The notes beneath the pieces were generated by a model. The model was given only the letters and a program-made list of their open reading frames with translations, was not told the DNA's origin and did not search any database. Below, piece after piece: positions 11,102 to 24,308 of a stretch of DNA of 64,000 nucleotides. Location of the stretch: NCBI GenBank assembly GCA_903813345.2, contig CAIIXF020000008.1, positions 11,063,278-11,127,277 of the forward strand, written 5' to 3'. The position numbers were made by a program, and so were the translations under genes. Position 1 is the first letter of the stretch. Each line of letters begins with the position of its first letter. This DNA is from Owenia fusiformis. Its lineage: Eukaryota > Annelida > Polychaeta > Sabellida > Oweniidae.

Positions 11102-12328
11102 TTTGTAGCATATTATGAAGTATTGTGCAACAGTCAATTATGCTTCGTCTAGTCCATTTGATCCAATCAATTGACCTCTTTTGTTTGCTATAACAACCAA
11201 TTGAGGCCTAGATAGAGGATTAAAACATCTTCAAATGGTCTGATTTCACTGCAAAGTAAACGGAGCCAAGAAGATGGGATTATGATGAGCTCTCCAAGTC
11301 TTCTTGATTTTCTTGTGTTGTATATAAATTAGTTTTGGCAAAAGATTATCGAATCAAATGAAAAAGCCATTTATTATGTTTAATCAAATGTACTTGTTGT
11401 AAAGATTGGCTATATATACATACAACTATGTCAATTCCAATTTATGTGCTGTTTTATTAAATTACTGTTGACCATAAAATAGATTTCAATGCCATTTTTT
11501 TTCTTTCATATCAGCATGAAATCAGTTCTATTGGTTTTATATGATTTATATGGGGCTTTTATACGTTTCATTATTTCTTTTCAAAACATTCCACGTTTTC
11601 TCACTTGGAGGTTCTCAACAGAATTTTTGATATTTGATACACAGAATCATTTTGATTGCAGATTCGTACAAATAAATGGAAATTGGGTATTTATAGTTTC
11701 AGAGGAGCATACAAGAGTCGATCCAGATATTCTGATAAAAATGCTCTCATTTTTATTTTATTTTTGGGAGTTATAACATCAAACTTGCACAAAATGAGGA
11801 TAATTTAATTGCTCATAAAATATGTAAGTTTAGTCAACATACGGGCACTAATGCGTTGCTAGGGTAAAAAATTGGTAACCACGGAAACGGGACCTAATTA
11901 ATTACTGAGTCTAATTATGACACAAAGGGTGATGCTGATACAATATATCTTATAATCTAGAAAATGAATCACTTTTTCAATGAATATAAATATTTCAACA
12001 TATTGAATTCACGATTTGAAAAAGTTAGTAAATGAAATATGTGAAAGATAGCAAAATGATCAATGGCATTTCATAGTTTTATTCGCATCGATGGCGACGT
12101 ATGTAATCATTCATTTCCCATTGGTGGCAGACTGATTTATTTTCATGTCATAGTAATTTATCTTAACCCATTATGGTGTATGAGCTCCATTGTCGCAGTT
12201 GACTTAACAATAGGTACGCAGCAAATAATTAGATAGCTATAGGGTTTCTCTATGATACAGTGATCCATCAAATTTGAATTAGTTATACTTTAAGTTCGGA
12301 TCGACCCGCAAGTTGAAAATAATGAAGC
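11102..12328. other. Non-coding, no feature recognised
   Basis: Includes a 95-codon plus-strand open frame (11489-11776) that is hydrophobic and AT-driven, with no domain I recognise and no splice context. I see nothing else in this stretch. Confidence 0.5.
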
Positions 12329-12476
12329 ACAGTGAAACCTGTAAACCCGAACACCTCTCATCCGAACACCTCTCAAAGTAACTCACATATTTGAGAAATT
12401 GCAAAGTGTCAACACATGCTAATCTGAACACTTTTGGCTGGCTCCAGTAGTGTTCCGATCAGACAGTTTTTACTGT
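12329..12476. mobile_element. pogo/Tc1-like MITE, CAGT ends
   Basis: Begins ACAGTGAAACCTGTAAACC and ends GACAGTTTTTACTGT, an inverted CAGT...ACTG pair. The interior repeats GAACACCTCTCA. Four related copies occur elsewhere in the window (13947, 35920, 49755, 59567). CAGT termini and TA targets are typical of Tc1/mariner and pogo elements; no transposase is present. Confidence 0.65.
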
Positions 12477-13946
12477 TCAATAAACTTCTGAACTGTATTG
12501 GGAGATTATATCCATTTTTCTATTGCATTGTTATTAACATCTAACAATTATAACTATTATCCCTATACAAAGAAAAATATGACAACTGCTGGAAATATAA
12601 TCCCTTCCTGGAATATATTTATCTTGTTCTTTATATCAAGGCCACATGTATCAATTTTATAAGATGTTTGCTCTACTTGTAAGTCTCGTATAGATAAGCC
12701 TTTACTGATGAGTTCTTTTTCATATTTCATTAATCATAAGTCCTGTTGATTATATATTCCTACATTAGCATTGTGATCTATCAACATTTTAACATGGTCA
12801 GTTGATCTGATCTCTAGGTGGTTCATTCTTAATTAAATGTTGATTTAAACTTTTTTGCTATTCTTAAGGATGATTAAGGTAGTTTTCATTTTAAGGTCCC
12901 AGCTGATCAATTGCATGATAATAGTAGAGGAAGAGATTTTTGAAATGTGCACATCGTCTTGCTTATATCCTGAAATCAATGATAAAAGCAACATCCAGAG
13001 AGCAGTGCCATCCGATAAGAATGAGCCATAAGGGTAATTTAAAACTATATAAGGTCACATCTTTATATTTTCAAGGCCATATCAGGTCATCAAGGTCACA
13101 AAAATTCAAGGTCATAGCAATTTAAATTCAACCAAGGTCATAACAAATCTTCACTGAGATAACCACAGAATAATATAATGGTTGACAAGTTAGTTACCCA
13201 AGTTGATCATACTACATCCTGGACCGTGTGTTGATTGACAAGAATAGTGCTCACTTTGAATGAGGCTTTGTTGTTGTTTGGTTTAGTTGAGGCCAGGAGA
13301 TCCCAACATTAATTAGCCATATTAACTATAACCTGTTGCCTCCTAAAGAAGAAGGCTCTCAGCTTGATGCCTCCCATTTGCCATTTCCCTAGTCCCCCTT
13401 ATCTCCTTACCTAACTAAGCCACCCCCCCCCCCCCCATGATACTCATCTTATGTAAGGGTAATCATGTATTATTTCAGTCCCAATGCTCACTTATTAGTG
13501 AATTTGTATTGAGTGTATTGAACAGAAGGACATTTTTAATTGATCATTATTCTTATATTAATGGAATATTATCCTTTAATGGAAATCCAAGCAACCATGG
13601 TCTATCATTATCTCATTCCAGTTTCATAAAATATCACACAATATTTGTTATTTTTGTGTAAATGTGATCTTAAGATACTGCACTCATAGAAACCTAAATT
13701 ATCTATCCTGATTGAAACTGGAAAATGTATTTAGCACTAGAATAGATACATTACAGAATCATCCATCAAATTGTAATTTTCCGTTTCCGTTAACAAAAGT
13801 TACGTAACTCTTCCTAATTATCTGAATTATGGAAATGATTGAGATGGATTTGTAACTAGATTGTGTAAATTGTTCCACAGCGCACCGATGTGAACGGTTT
13901 ATGTAATCTACCCCTATTAAGAAATATATCTAAAACATAAGTCTAT
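12477..13946. other. Non-coding; AGGTCA cluster and poly-C run
   Basis: A run of AAGGTCA, CAGGTCATCAAGGTCAC and TCAAGGTCAT motifs spans 13055-13140. An uninterrupted C run lies near 13422-13436. No gene recognised. Confidence 0.55.
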
Positions 13947-14113
13947 TACAGTAGAGCCTGTCTAAGTGGAACACCTTTGGTACCTCTGATAGTGTTCAAC
14001 ATGGGAGGTGTTTCACTTTTCCACTTATAAGGGTTTATTTAACATTTAGTCAGTCGGTCTTGGGATTCTGAAAAGTGTTCCACTAAGGTCTTCCACTTTA
14101 CAAGTTTTACTTT
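13947..14113. mobile_element. pogo-like MITE, CAGT ends
   Basis: Starts TACAGTAGAGCCTGTCTAAG with GTGGAACACC repeated inside, and ends ACAAGTTTTACTTTA, an inverted but partly decayed right end. Same family as the elements at 12329 and 35920. Confidence 0.6.
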
Positions 14114-15569
14114 ATATTAGTGATAGAATCCCAGTATTCTGAATGGTTAATGTGATCAAAAGTATCATAACATGATCAAAGCTTCCTCAATTTTTGATTT
14201 GATTAAAGCATTACATATTACCTGGGATGTGCCTACTCATTGATTCTGAACTTAAGAAATGCCTCGGTATGATATGATAAAACAAATATTTCATTCTATA
14301 TTTGGGTCTGTATTCTCCCCGAGTAAACAATATACATCTTCCATCACCAGAAAAATCAGGAGCATGTGAAATATGCTTTGCTATTTTTAGTCACATGATA
14401 TAATAAGATTAACATTAAAAACATTAATCAAATTTCGTCAGTTATATGATAAGAAATCATATCTACTGTTTTATTAATCAGATTTAATCACATTCTCTTA
14501 TATTTTATTGTTTTCACCACTCACATGTATTTTTTTTAAACAATTAATTTTGAAACAGCTTCTATAAATAAGTTCTTTGATGTTTAATCATGCTTTGCTT
14601 TGTTGGGGTGTGTGGGCATAATTGTTCTTGCATCATTTATCTCACTGTGCATCTGCAACAGTTGTTCACTTAAAGGTATGAAATAGATTCCGGATATGTT
14701 GCGTTGAAGCACTTAATCGATTTTACTCATTTTCAAATTGATAGTATGAAGATGTAGAAATCGTGTTTTGTTTCGTCTGGGTTTCAACTTATCTAAGATC
14801 AAAAGATTTCCGATCCACGCTAAGAGCAATGTTTTTGTTTTGCGCTGAAGTTCCATGAAGGTCATTGGCACCTATAACTCAAGGTTTTTTGAAATCTCGA
14901 ATCTGTACGTGACAGTAATTGTGAGTGACTTTACCTGAATCTTCAATCGGAAATGATGCATAAAGCTTTTAATGTCATATTAATAGATGAATATACAAGG
15001 TTACATCTTAAGATAGTGTTAAGGGACTGAAGAAATATAAGACATCATCATATTTCTCAAGTCCCAGATTATTGTGTTAGTTTAGGTATCAGTATGGTTT
15101 TCTTGCAGAACCATCAGAAATTTAAGATATTAGGTGTGCTTGCTTTTAGAACTGTGAAAATAAACATCAAGGCTTCAATACCAAAAGCCATGTTCCCTCA
15201 GGTGGTATAACAAGTGAAATAGCCGTGAGAGAACAGCCAGAATGTTGTATGATACAGACATATAAGCCATTAACACTGTAGATATATGAAATATTAAGGC
15301 TTGCTTTTTTGATTAATTCATCCCCGTATAATACATGGAATTTTTAGAAATCTCCCAAATAAGGTTCTTTTTAATTCCAAAAAGAGACTTTGTTTTTAAA
15401 ATTCTTCACTCTTGTTTGCATTTCTAATTGTTCCTGTCAGATATCAGACAGCCTCTTCAGGTTTTCAGCTATACCTAAATGTAATAGCCATTCTTTGATT
15501 TTTCAGTAGATTATTATGTCAAAACTACAATTGTTATAATCTTAAACTTTTCTGGATGGGTTTCAGGGG
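14114..15569. other. Non-coding, no feature recognised
   Basis: AT-rich sequence with no long open frame, RNA gene or clear repeat. Confidence 0.55.
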
Positions 15570-15644
15570 GGTCGGCATTTGGAGTTTGGTGTTTTTAACA
15601 AATGGCACGTGCCATGTGGTGATATTTTGCATGTTAATGCCTTG
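15570..15644 (+). repeat. Interspersed 130-bp family, copy 4 (partial)
   Basis: Retains only the right half: GTCGGCATTTGGAGTTTGGTG, a TAACAAATGGCA block, GGTGATATTTTGCATG and TTAATGCCTTG. It forms the start of the open frame at 15579-15851, which is therefore not a gene. Confidence 0.7.
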
Positions 15645-17220
15645 TTTCAATATTTTTATGTTGCTATCAAAAGTGAACATTATATTGCCACGATTTTTGG
15701 AGTAGTATTCAGTGACATTGTAACAATTGTTACAGCGTTACTCTTTCTAAGTGATGACATTTCAACCTTATGTTTGACCTCAAATATGATTGGGATTCCT
15801 GACAAGTTGCTCTGCCCTAACACCATTTATCTTGGCGCATGCTTGCATTAACTTACTGTCGAAGATGAGTGACTCAACCATTTGGTAGAAAAGATGCACT
15901 TCAAGAAGTACCTTTACCTCAAAGGTTATCTTAATTTCTGATATTTCTTGTTATTATGACCTGCTGAGGTATATATCAATAAACTGTTCAAACTTGTTAC
16001 GCAATGTTTTTTCTGTATAGTGTTATTTTCAACGTCTCAGTTGCAGTTATTGAGTAGTGTGTAGAAAGGGAGTTCTAAATGTGCCTGTTTCCATAGCACT
16101 TTTTCCCATCAATTAATTGTGCACTTTGTTTGCAAATATAAATATGATTGATGAACATATAATACTTATTGAGTCTTTACATATTCCCCATGGCATAGGA
16201 AATATTATGAAAGCTTTTAAGAGCTTTTAACTCTCACTAACAGTTCTGTATTTATTTTCCTTGAAATGAACTAAAATTGTTGGTAATTCAATCTCTTTGG
16301 TCATAATATTCGGATGGCAATTCCGTGAGCTAATAAAGCTTTGGCAGAAATAACCAGGCAAAACTCAATAATTTTCATTACTTAAGAAATGTTGACATGT
16401 ACATATTATTATATACCTTATATATTTAGTGCTATCTAATGGCATAAGGGGCTATTAAATATTACTTAATGTATTATACCTCAAGAAGTGCTAATGTATG
16501 TATTAATATAGAGGGTCACGGCATGTCCAAACATTTTCTGCTAAAATTGCACTTGATATAAATAAATTCAATAAATCAGGGGGTACTTCAGGGGTCAAAT
16601 AAATTACAGATTGTAATGCTTAGGACATTTCCTCTTTGAATTTCACCAAGTTCATTGAGATAATTTGATATGGTTTTACTTTTGTGTTTCACATCTTCCC
16701 ATCTTCCAATGAAAGTGTTAACAGATTTGTATAATGTTAACCTACTTTTGTTTTGGTCAGTACAAAAAAACGCTGCACTTAAGATTGGTCTATATTTAAA
16801 CGCAAAAGTGGAGTATGGTTAGAACACCAAGTGTTTTCTATTATATAAGTGAAACGTTATGATATCCCATGGGGTATTGAGTACTATTGAGTGCTTCTAA
16901 CATGATTGTGGGATTAATGGCTAAGAATCCCAAAAGGAGTTATAAAACTAAAACAGTCAAATGCCAAGTAGAATCCCCAAAGGTGTTATTAGTTGGTGAA
17001 ATGAGTAGAAAAACCTATACAGTCATAAATATAAGTTGGCTAAATGACTTAGGGGGAATCTTTAAAGGAATTGTTAAAAGTTAACAGTCATAAAAAAATA
17101 AAAGGAAAACCTTAAGAAAAGTTTAAGTTGAAAAAATAAAAGGAACACCATTAGAAAAGTTTAAGTTGGGAGCTCTCGTAGAATCTTTCATTATTTATAT
17201 GAATGTAAAATGACACCTGT
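15645..17220. other. Non-coding; one short local duplication
   Basis: A roughly 45-bp local duplication (AATAAAAGGAA ... AGAAAAGTTTAAGTTG) lies at about 17090-17168. No gene recognised; the 16887-17084 open frame has no domain. Confidence 0.5.
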
Positions 17221-17390
17221 CAGGCCCATAACCAGTTTTTTGCAAAGGGGGTTCACTTTCTGGAAATTCCTGGAGGTTCAGATTTGACTGCCCAAAATGG
17301 TGAAAACTGCATGATTTTAAGAGGATTTTTGTTGGGGGAGGGGAGAGGGTCGTCCGCACCTCACTAACTCCTTTCCTACTAGCTTCAGAC
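17221..17390 (+). mobile_element. CAGGCCC element, decayed copy
   Basis: Starts CAGGCCCATAACCAG and shares AAAATGGTGAAAACTGCATG with the better preserved element at 41408-41607. The right end is too decayed to place exactly. The minus-strand open frame over it (17195-17416) is a by-product. Confidence 0.6.
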
Positions 17391-17922
17391 TTGTCTATAC
17401 CAAACATTGACTGCATAATACAATTTCAACTCTATATCTGGATTTAGATTAAGTCTAGCCAAATTGCCCTTTTCCATCAAGTGTTATTAATAATTAAAAG
17501 ATAAGATTTCTTATTATATCCTCGGCTATCAGAACTTATTGAACTGATGAACTTGACCCATTTGAATAAAGATATTACAAGTCAGTAAACCATTCTCATC
17601 CTATACAATCGTGTATACAGACAATGTTTGCATACAAGAGTCAAGTCCCAAGCAATAGATCATGATCCATCATGGCTCGCACCAAGTCATCAAGCAGACT
17701 AGCCAATTAGTTTGATACAATGTTAAGTTTAACATGAAACGTTTTCCATATAATCAATCAAGTGTGATGATACAGTATCATTCAGTGAAGCGATTATTTG
17801 CATGTTTTAACATTCTTGCAATTAAAGATTTATTCATTACATTCCAATGATGAAACACATGCATTTTTAGACAAGGGTCTTGTTTCACTGTTTCTGAATG
17901 TCGATTCCCAAGATTGTAATTA
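17391..17922. other. Non-coding, no feature recognised
   Basis: Nothing identifiable beyond AT-rich spacer. Confidence 0.5.
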
Positions 17923-18112
17923 TCTCATGGCCACAAGTGGTAATATGTTGTTTTATGATATCACTGTCATATTCCTCACTCTCTGATTGGTTCATGTCCT
18001 ACACGTGACTAAAAAATAACAAACGACATACAACGGAAGTTAGTGGTCAGCGGTTGGCATATGGTGTCTGTAACAAATGGCAGGTTGTGACAGTTTCCAT
18101 GTTGATGCCTTG
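17923..18112 (+). repeat. Interspersed 130-bp family, copy 5 (with insertion)
   Basis: GGCCACAAGTGGTAATATGTTG on the left, in two readable parts, and GTAACAAATGGCAGG to TTGATGCCTTG on the right belong to the family. About 85 bp of unrelated sequence, including CTGATTGGTTCATG and CACGTGA, separates them. Confidence 0.65.
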
Positions 18113-18800
18113 TTTAAGAAATTAATATCATATAATGCATTTGATATTGAGGAATTATTTTTGATATTCTTTGCAAAAGTCTACAGATTAGTAACAATCC
18201 CATTATGATAAACCATGACATCTCATTTCTTCTCAGCCCTGAGATGCCATGATATAATGAGCTTGATTTGGCGATCCAGGATAGCCCAAAATTGAGGATT
18301 TTTGAGATCTTTCATCCCAGCTCATATTTCATCTAATTGGAGTGATAAAACTTGTGTACCTATGCCTGTTCTAATATCTGCTGTTAAATACAATGCCTAT
18401 TATGTAATGTATTGACATTAAGGTACATGATTACATGATAACTATCACACTTATTGACAGTTATAACTCTTCCCATCTGATGTGCTCAGATCGCAGAATA
18501 TGCCTCATAATATCAGAGCATGTTTCAGGTGAAACAGAAAGATGCTATGAGTATCAGAACCTAAATAGTATTGATCTTACTTTGTTTGAAACCATCTGAC
18601 CATGAAAAGATCCAATCTATTTAATAAGTGTATGATAACAGTATAGAAAATATTTATTCAATTACATTACCAACAATTGACTATTAGGTATTCCTTTTCA
18701 TACAAATTGCAATGCCTTTTTGATCTTTCTTGAATAGCGATGCTAAAGATGACTGTATATGATACGACTGTAGCATCCCTTATAAAGTAGAAACTATTTT
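18113..18800. other. Non-coding, no feature recognised
   Basis: AT-rich spacer without open frames or repeats that I can identify. Confidence 0.5.
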
Positions 18801-18807
18801 GACCCAT

Positions 18808-19251
18808 TCAATTACCCAAATGCGAGTAGGTAGTTACCAGTTTCACCACCAGGTGGCTGATTCGGGTCAATTAACATGGCAGGTATATAAGAAAGTTCCC
18901 TTAAACTTGAATATTATCAATTTAAGTGGCTTAATTTTAATATAACCCTTATGTGTCTGATACTTATACTAATGAAAATATGTCCAGTAAAGCAAAATAT
19001 TATCTGTCCACTAAAAGAAAATATATTTCATTTTTTGTGATTTTATAGCATGGGGTCTATGGGGAATCTCCCCGAGCTAGAAGTCACATTTTCAAAGAAA
19101 ATTAATTTTTCAAAGTTGATAAACACTTTTTAAAACCACATTTCTAGATGTAATTTTACATGTAGATTTTAAATATGATATTACTTTGACTGACTTTTGA
19201 ATTTTTAATGACGTAAATCAAGATTATTTCTACTCGCATCTGGGTTATTGA
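18808..19251. mobile_element. Inverted-repeat element with 7-bp duplication
   Basis: The left end TCAATTACCCAAATGCGAGT is inverted at the right end (ACTCGCATCTGGGTTATTGA), 22 bp including the next bases with two mismatches. Perfect 7-bp copies of GACCCAT flank it at 18801-18807 and 19252-19258. The 444-bp interior has no open frame. A 7-bp duplication is uncommon (reported for some P-like and Dada elements), so I leave the superfamily open. Confidence 0.85.
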
Positions 19252-19258
19252 GACCCAT

Positions 19259-22089
19259 AATTAACGATTCATAAGACTGATATATATAGATATCAGCGAA
19301 CTTGACCTTAAAAATGTCAACCGTGAAATTTATTAGGAGGGAAATGAAGAATACTATTGATATGAAAATATTATTCCATTAGGAATCATGTAAGATGTCT
19401 CATACATCAGTGACATTTTACTTGATTGGAGATATTTCTATTTATGTTGTCATCTTGTCATATATTCATTGACCTCCCTGAAGCAAGTTCAACATTGCAA
19501 AGTCTATTGGGACTGGATATGTAGAGGCATGATAGATGGACTGCTCAAGAATTGGTTAGAAATTGCATGATTTCATTGAAGTTTTGCAGTTTTAGTGTGG
19601 TTAAGTGATATTTGGAAGTGGTCACTCATTGTTGATAAATAGTCAGCTTCCAAGAATGCATTATTCAACGGATATGTAAAGATTTGTGACCTCACTGAAT
19701 GAATGCATGACTACATTTTATTGGAAGATGTGTAGAATAAATACTCATCTTCCATTTGGAAAAAGGAAATGGGGATCAATCAATGATTGATCATATTGGA
19801 GTGATTACTACAGTGTCCTCTCATTTTCATTATTTTTAGCAAGTGCCATCTCATGAGCTGAATTGTATTATAGGAAGCCCTTTATAAAACCACATGAAGA
19901 TTTGACTTTATATCAAATTTTGAGGGTTTGTTTCTTCAATGTCTGTAAAACTTTTTAGTTCTGAAATCGTAAAGAATCATCAACATATGTACATTGTATA
20001 AGTAAATATAAACAAAAGCATGAGGATATGTTGTTGAGAATCCCTATTCTATTGTAACGATGTCACTGACCCTGTCAACGATCACTTTACATTTCTGTTG
20101 AGAATCCTCATAACGTTCAATTTCATTAATGTAACTGTATCCATCGGGTTATTGTATCACATACTAAGGGATGGTGTCGAATGGTGTTCTAATTGTTCAA
20201 TTTCATTATTGCAACTGTGCCCATGGTATCAAGTTATTATATTACATAGGGAAGGGGAGGCGGTAAATGAAAATATTGTTAGTAAAAACATTGAAATTCG
20301 GGAGTATGAGTTTCAACTACATTATAAAATTAACTTCATTTTCCCACAACTATCAATATTTGGACATAGAAGCGTTGATTACATGTAAAATAGTAGGAAT
20401 ATCTAAGCACAAGTGCCAAAGGTAGAGGACCAAAAACTTTAAAGAAACCTAGCAAGAAAAGCAAACTCTAATAGACCTTATTATTATATCGCAAAACCAT
20501 GATCCAACTTGAAAAGAAAAAATGTGTATACACCCCTGTATAGTTCAGCAGTTTAATCAGCCAACAAGAGCTCTATGTGTGGCTATCTCGAATAATTTTT
20601 CTAATCCTTTAATGACGACATTGATAACTATAAACAACCTTTAATAGACAGTTAGGTGTGTTTTAACATCTACCAGTTTCTAGGAAATACAGTATAACCT
20701 GTAGTTAAAAGTAGAAGATCTCAATAAACCCGGACTGAAGACATAAAAAACTTCTGGGCTATGTATCATATCAACCGCTACATCTCATGAGCTGAAGTGT
20801 ATTGTACGAGAAGCCCTTTATAAAACCACATGAAGACTTGACGTGGGTATTCCTTTATTAAAGGTAGACATGGGCAATTTTGAAACTTGCGTTTTATTAT
20901 CTTATGGGCAATTTTAGTCATTTAGGTTAAATGAGTTTGACACTCCATTAAGAAAAAATCTTGTGGAGTTCTCTGCATTATATGGAACTTTTCGATGGAT
21001 CCTTCATGATGTCAAATAATAATAAAACATTGTCATTAATTATCTCGATTAAAACTTTTTTAATACTTAGTTATGAAAAAGAAAACGTAACTTCATATTA
21101 TTTAGTCTACTGATTTGAAGTGTTATATTGTGGAAGACACGCATATATAAACAATTTATAACATGGAGGTGTCTGAAAATTACTGAGTTACTGAGATGTT
21201 TGACTTCTATGTGGTTTAGTGTACTTAACTTCTCCTAATCTGTGAAATAAATGTTACCATCAAACCAGGATTCTGATTTATATACTCCCTCTTCATACTA
21301 AAACTTGTGAAACATCTATCTAGTTCTTTTCCAGACATATTAGAGACTGTGGCTAGTAGAACCATAATGTTATACCAGGGGCTCGAGGAAATGCATTGGA
21401 AACTCATTAAAGCTTGTCTCAGCCTTATTTTGCCACTAGAGGCGCTATAGTTTTCACGGCCTACTTGCGCATGTTTGAAAACTACTGCGCCTCTATGGTT
21501 CAATGGACATCTCCTAATCATTATTCTTCAGATCCATGGTTATACAACGGATATGTAAAGATATGTGACCTTACTGAATGTCATGTACCTAAACTATAGT
21601 TTATGCATTTAGAGCAACCTCTTATGCTTAAACTCTGAAAAAACTATAAAAATAAACTGATCTAATTTATCCCAGTTATCTTGTCTCTATTTGACAAAAC
21701 CTAATCCCCAAGAGCGTAACATGTCTCAATCAAGGAAATGCAAGAGGAAATGTTTATGATATAAATGAAAATGAATAGGTGACACATACAATGTTGAAGA
21801 TTAGACGTCAAAAACCTCATTTTGACGCAACTCGTTTCATAACAATGAAAAACAGGATGTTATTCCAAGGGAGCCCGCCTCTGAAGTCAACCTTTACGAT
21901 GTATCTCACCCATTAGGAGTGTCAAAACAGTAACACCCATGGGAAAATTAAACATGTCTTTGTGCTTTATTTAATTGAGAATCAGTATCAATGCGACCGT
22001 AGGTTTACACCATGTTCAATTCCATACCACCATATTGACCTTTAACACATGTTATATCACCATATTTTTTCTGTCACCACCACATTGTT
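19259..22089. other. Non-coding; dispersed duplications and a small palindrome
   Basis: A roughly 65-bp block (CATCTCATGAGCTGAA ... AAGCCCTTTATAAAACCACA) occurs at 19847 and again at 20780. A second block (CAACGGATATGTAAAGAT) occurs at 19667 and 21546. An imperfect 100-bp tandem duplication at about 20098-20250 creates the open frame 20098-20388. No gene recognised. Confidence 0.55.
21433..21498. repeat. Small palindromic element
   Basis: CCACTAGAGGCGCTATAGTT is inverted as AACTACTGCGCCTCTATGG around a short centre. It is GC-richer than its surroundings, like a miniature element. Confidence 0.6.
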
Positions 22090-22229
22090 TATGTCACCAC
22101 CACAACTGGTGACAAATTGTTCTGGTTTTTAACTTTTTGTGGATGATGTTAGTGTTTGGTGGTTGGCAGTTGGTATTTGTTGTCTGTAACAAATGGCAGG
22201 TGGTGATATTTTGCATGTTAATGCCTTGT
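22090..22229 (+). repeat. Interspersed 130-bp family, copy 6
   Basis: Nearly full length: ATGTCACCACCACAACTGG at the left, GTAACAAATGGCAGGTGGTG and ATGTTAATGCCTTG at the right. A second partial opening block (GTCACCACCACATTG) immediately precedes it at about 22073. Confidence 0.8.
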
Positions 22230-22429
22230 TATATCATTTTCAGATAAAGAAGCATCACTTAATTAAGAAGTTTTCTGAAAGGTACTGATAATGACCAAAT
22301 TGCCTTTAAGATTTATTGCTAATCATCTCAATTTGATGAAGGAAGATTAAGGCTCTTGTATTGCTGTCTATATCTTCTTCTTTCCATGTCTATCAATATT
22401 TTACTAGAGACCCCATACTAATGGCCACA

Positions 22430-22735
22430 TTTACCCTTTGCATTCGTTCAACTTCGCTTCTTAAAAGAGAGTTTCGTCTTCATTTAACTAGACTCTGCAT
22501 GCAGGCTAATCACAAAGTTCAAGGGCCAAATGCTCACAAGCTGTACCCTTTGCATTCGTTCGACTTTGCTTCTTAAAAGAGAGTTTCGTCTTCATTTAAC
22601 TAGACTCTGCTTGCAGGCTAATCACAAAGTTCAAGGGCCAAATGCTCACAAGCTGTACCCTTTGCATTCGTTCGACTTTGCTTCTTAAAAGAGAGTTTCG
22701 TCTTCATTTAACTAGACTCTGCCCGCAGGCTAGGC
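22430..22735 (+). repeat. 112-bp tandem repeat, 2.7 copies
   Basis: ACCCTTTGCATTCGTTC starts units at about 22433, 22545 and 22657. Each contains TTCTTAAAAGAGAGTTTCGT, AACTAGACTCTGC and GTTCAAGGGCCAAATGC. Single diverged units of the same sequence lie at 8971, 29660, 29990, 30335 and 31876. The open frame 22361-22576 arises from this repeat. Confidence 0.9.
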
Positions 22736-22984
22736 CGCATTGGGCACTGCCACATAAATACAAATGATACTGTTTAATATTACAGTTGAACATAATGAGT
22801 GCTTATAATCTGGTATCTTTAAGTTTGTTCATGCTTTTTATAAAGAAGTGATCTGTTAATGTATTGGCTCATTTGAATAAAACATTAGGATTTGCCATTG
22901 AAAGTAATCTTTTAATATTCAACCAATGTGTTCATGATGTCTAAAATATAGTTTCTGAAACAGATCCACCCCAACTTATACAAT

Positions 22985-23066
22985 TAAATGCAATACAATG
23001 CGATGCAATACAATACAATACAATACAATACAATATAATACAATACCATACAATACAATACAGTGT
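22985..23066 (+). repeat. (AATAC)n microsatellite
   Basis: An imperfect run of ACAAT/AATAC pentanucleotides. It creates the Tyr/Cys/Ile/Leu/Val tail of the minus-strand open frame 22984-23316, which is not a gene. Confidence 0.9.
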
Positions 23067-24308
23067 CAAGTGAATATGCCTTTACATGAAAAAACTTTGT
23101 GTAGTTAAAACAATTTTGGATCATAGAAAAAAGAAAAATAGCCATGAAACAATCTGGATCTTCAAAAGGAATTGCAATCTTACATCTGATTTGCACCTTT
23201 ACATATACTGGTATACTTGATCCTTTCATATATAATTTCGTATATAATTGACATATCTTATCATTAGATTTCAAAATGTATAAATATATATATATATTGA
23301 TTGGCCCTTTCAACACAAATTAATCACCTTATATTTGCAGTGACACAAATGATTATGTTTTTATAGATCTAAATTCCTGGACATACTTCAACTCCTCCAC
23401 AATTCAAGTCTCTAATTATAATGATTTGATTAGTCATCTTGGATTTGTTCACTGGCTATTATTAAAGAAAGTGGCATGCTTTATATAACATTTAAGATTT
23501 TTACATGGTGCGAGCAAAACCCAGCTGTTTAAAGTCAAATGTCAAGGTCAAGTCCCAAAATGTTGTTGAAGTCTCATGGAAGAAAATAAGGTCAAGGTCA
23601 TACTAGTATAAGGTCAATGTCATACTAGTGTAAGGTCATAATAATGTAAGGTAAAGGTTACTGAACCTCTTGAAAACACATAGGTCAAAAGGATTTAAAA
23701 CCAGAGCATATTTTATTGTTTATCTACAGATAAAATATGTGATATTCAATTTTGTCAAAGTCGTAGATCCATCACACACGTCTAAAGCTTAACTAGTGTG
23801 GATTAGATACAAAATTGCCAAATTGAAAATTAAGTCTGGGTTCTAGGGGGATTTCCTTTACATATAAATACCTGTCATTCTGGGTAGTCAAGTGGTGAGG
23901 TCAGGATAACCCTACATGCTTCTTAGACAGAAGAATTGACCTATATTATTTTTTATTGCCTGTCATCTTAAAGCCTCTGGGGATTTCCATTCTCATTTAA
24001 TTGAATAGTCTTGTTTCTGTTTTTGTTTCTATTTTTATTGAACAGAAACAGGGATGTAAGTACTGTATTTTATGCTGACAAGTAATTTAGTATTATTTAT
24101 GGACATTTCCTGCCTTAATGCAGTGTTTGCAAATACATGATTCAAAATTATTGCAATCTAAATCATTGCAATAAACCCGATGAAGTCTAAATAAATATAC
24201 AAGTCAATACAAAGACATAAAATATGTGTTTACAGGTATTTTTTAGAATAAAAGCTTAATCTAGTCTGTCATAAGAAGTGTGCACTGGTGCATGAACACA
24301 AAACACTT
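23067..24308. other. Non-coding; AGGTCA cluster
   Basis: Positions 23540-23680 carry repeated TCAAGGTCA, AAGGTCAAGGTCATAC and CTAGTGTAAGGTCAT words. No gene recognised. Confidence 0.55.

Noticed and set aside
11489-11776. 95-codon hydrophobic frame
   Set aside because: Phe/Ile-rich from AT composition, with no domain, no splice-site context and no relative recognised.
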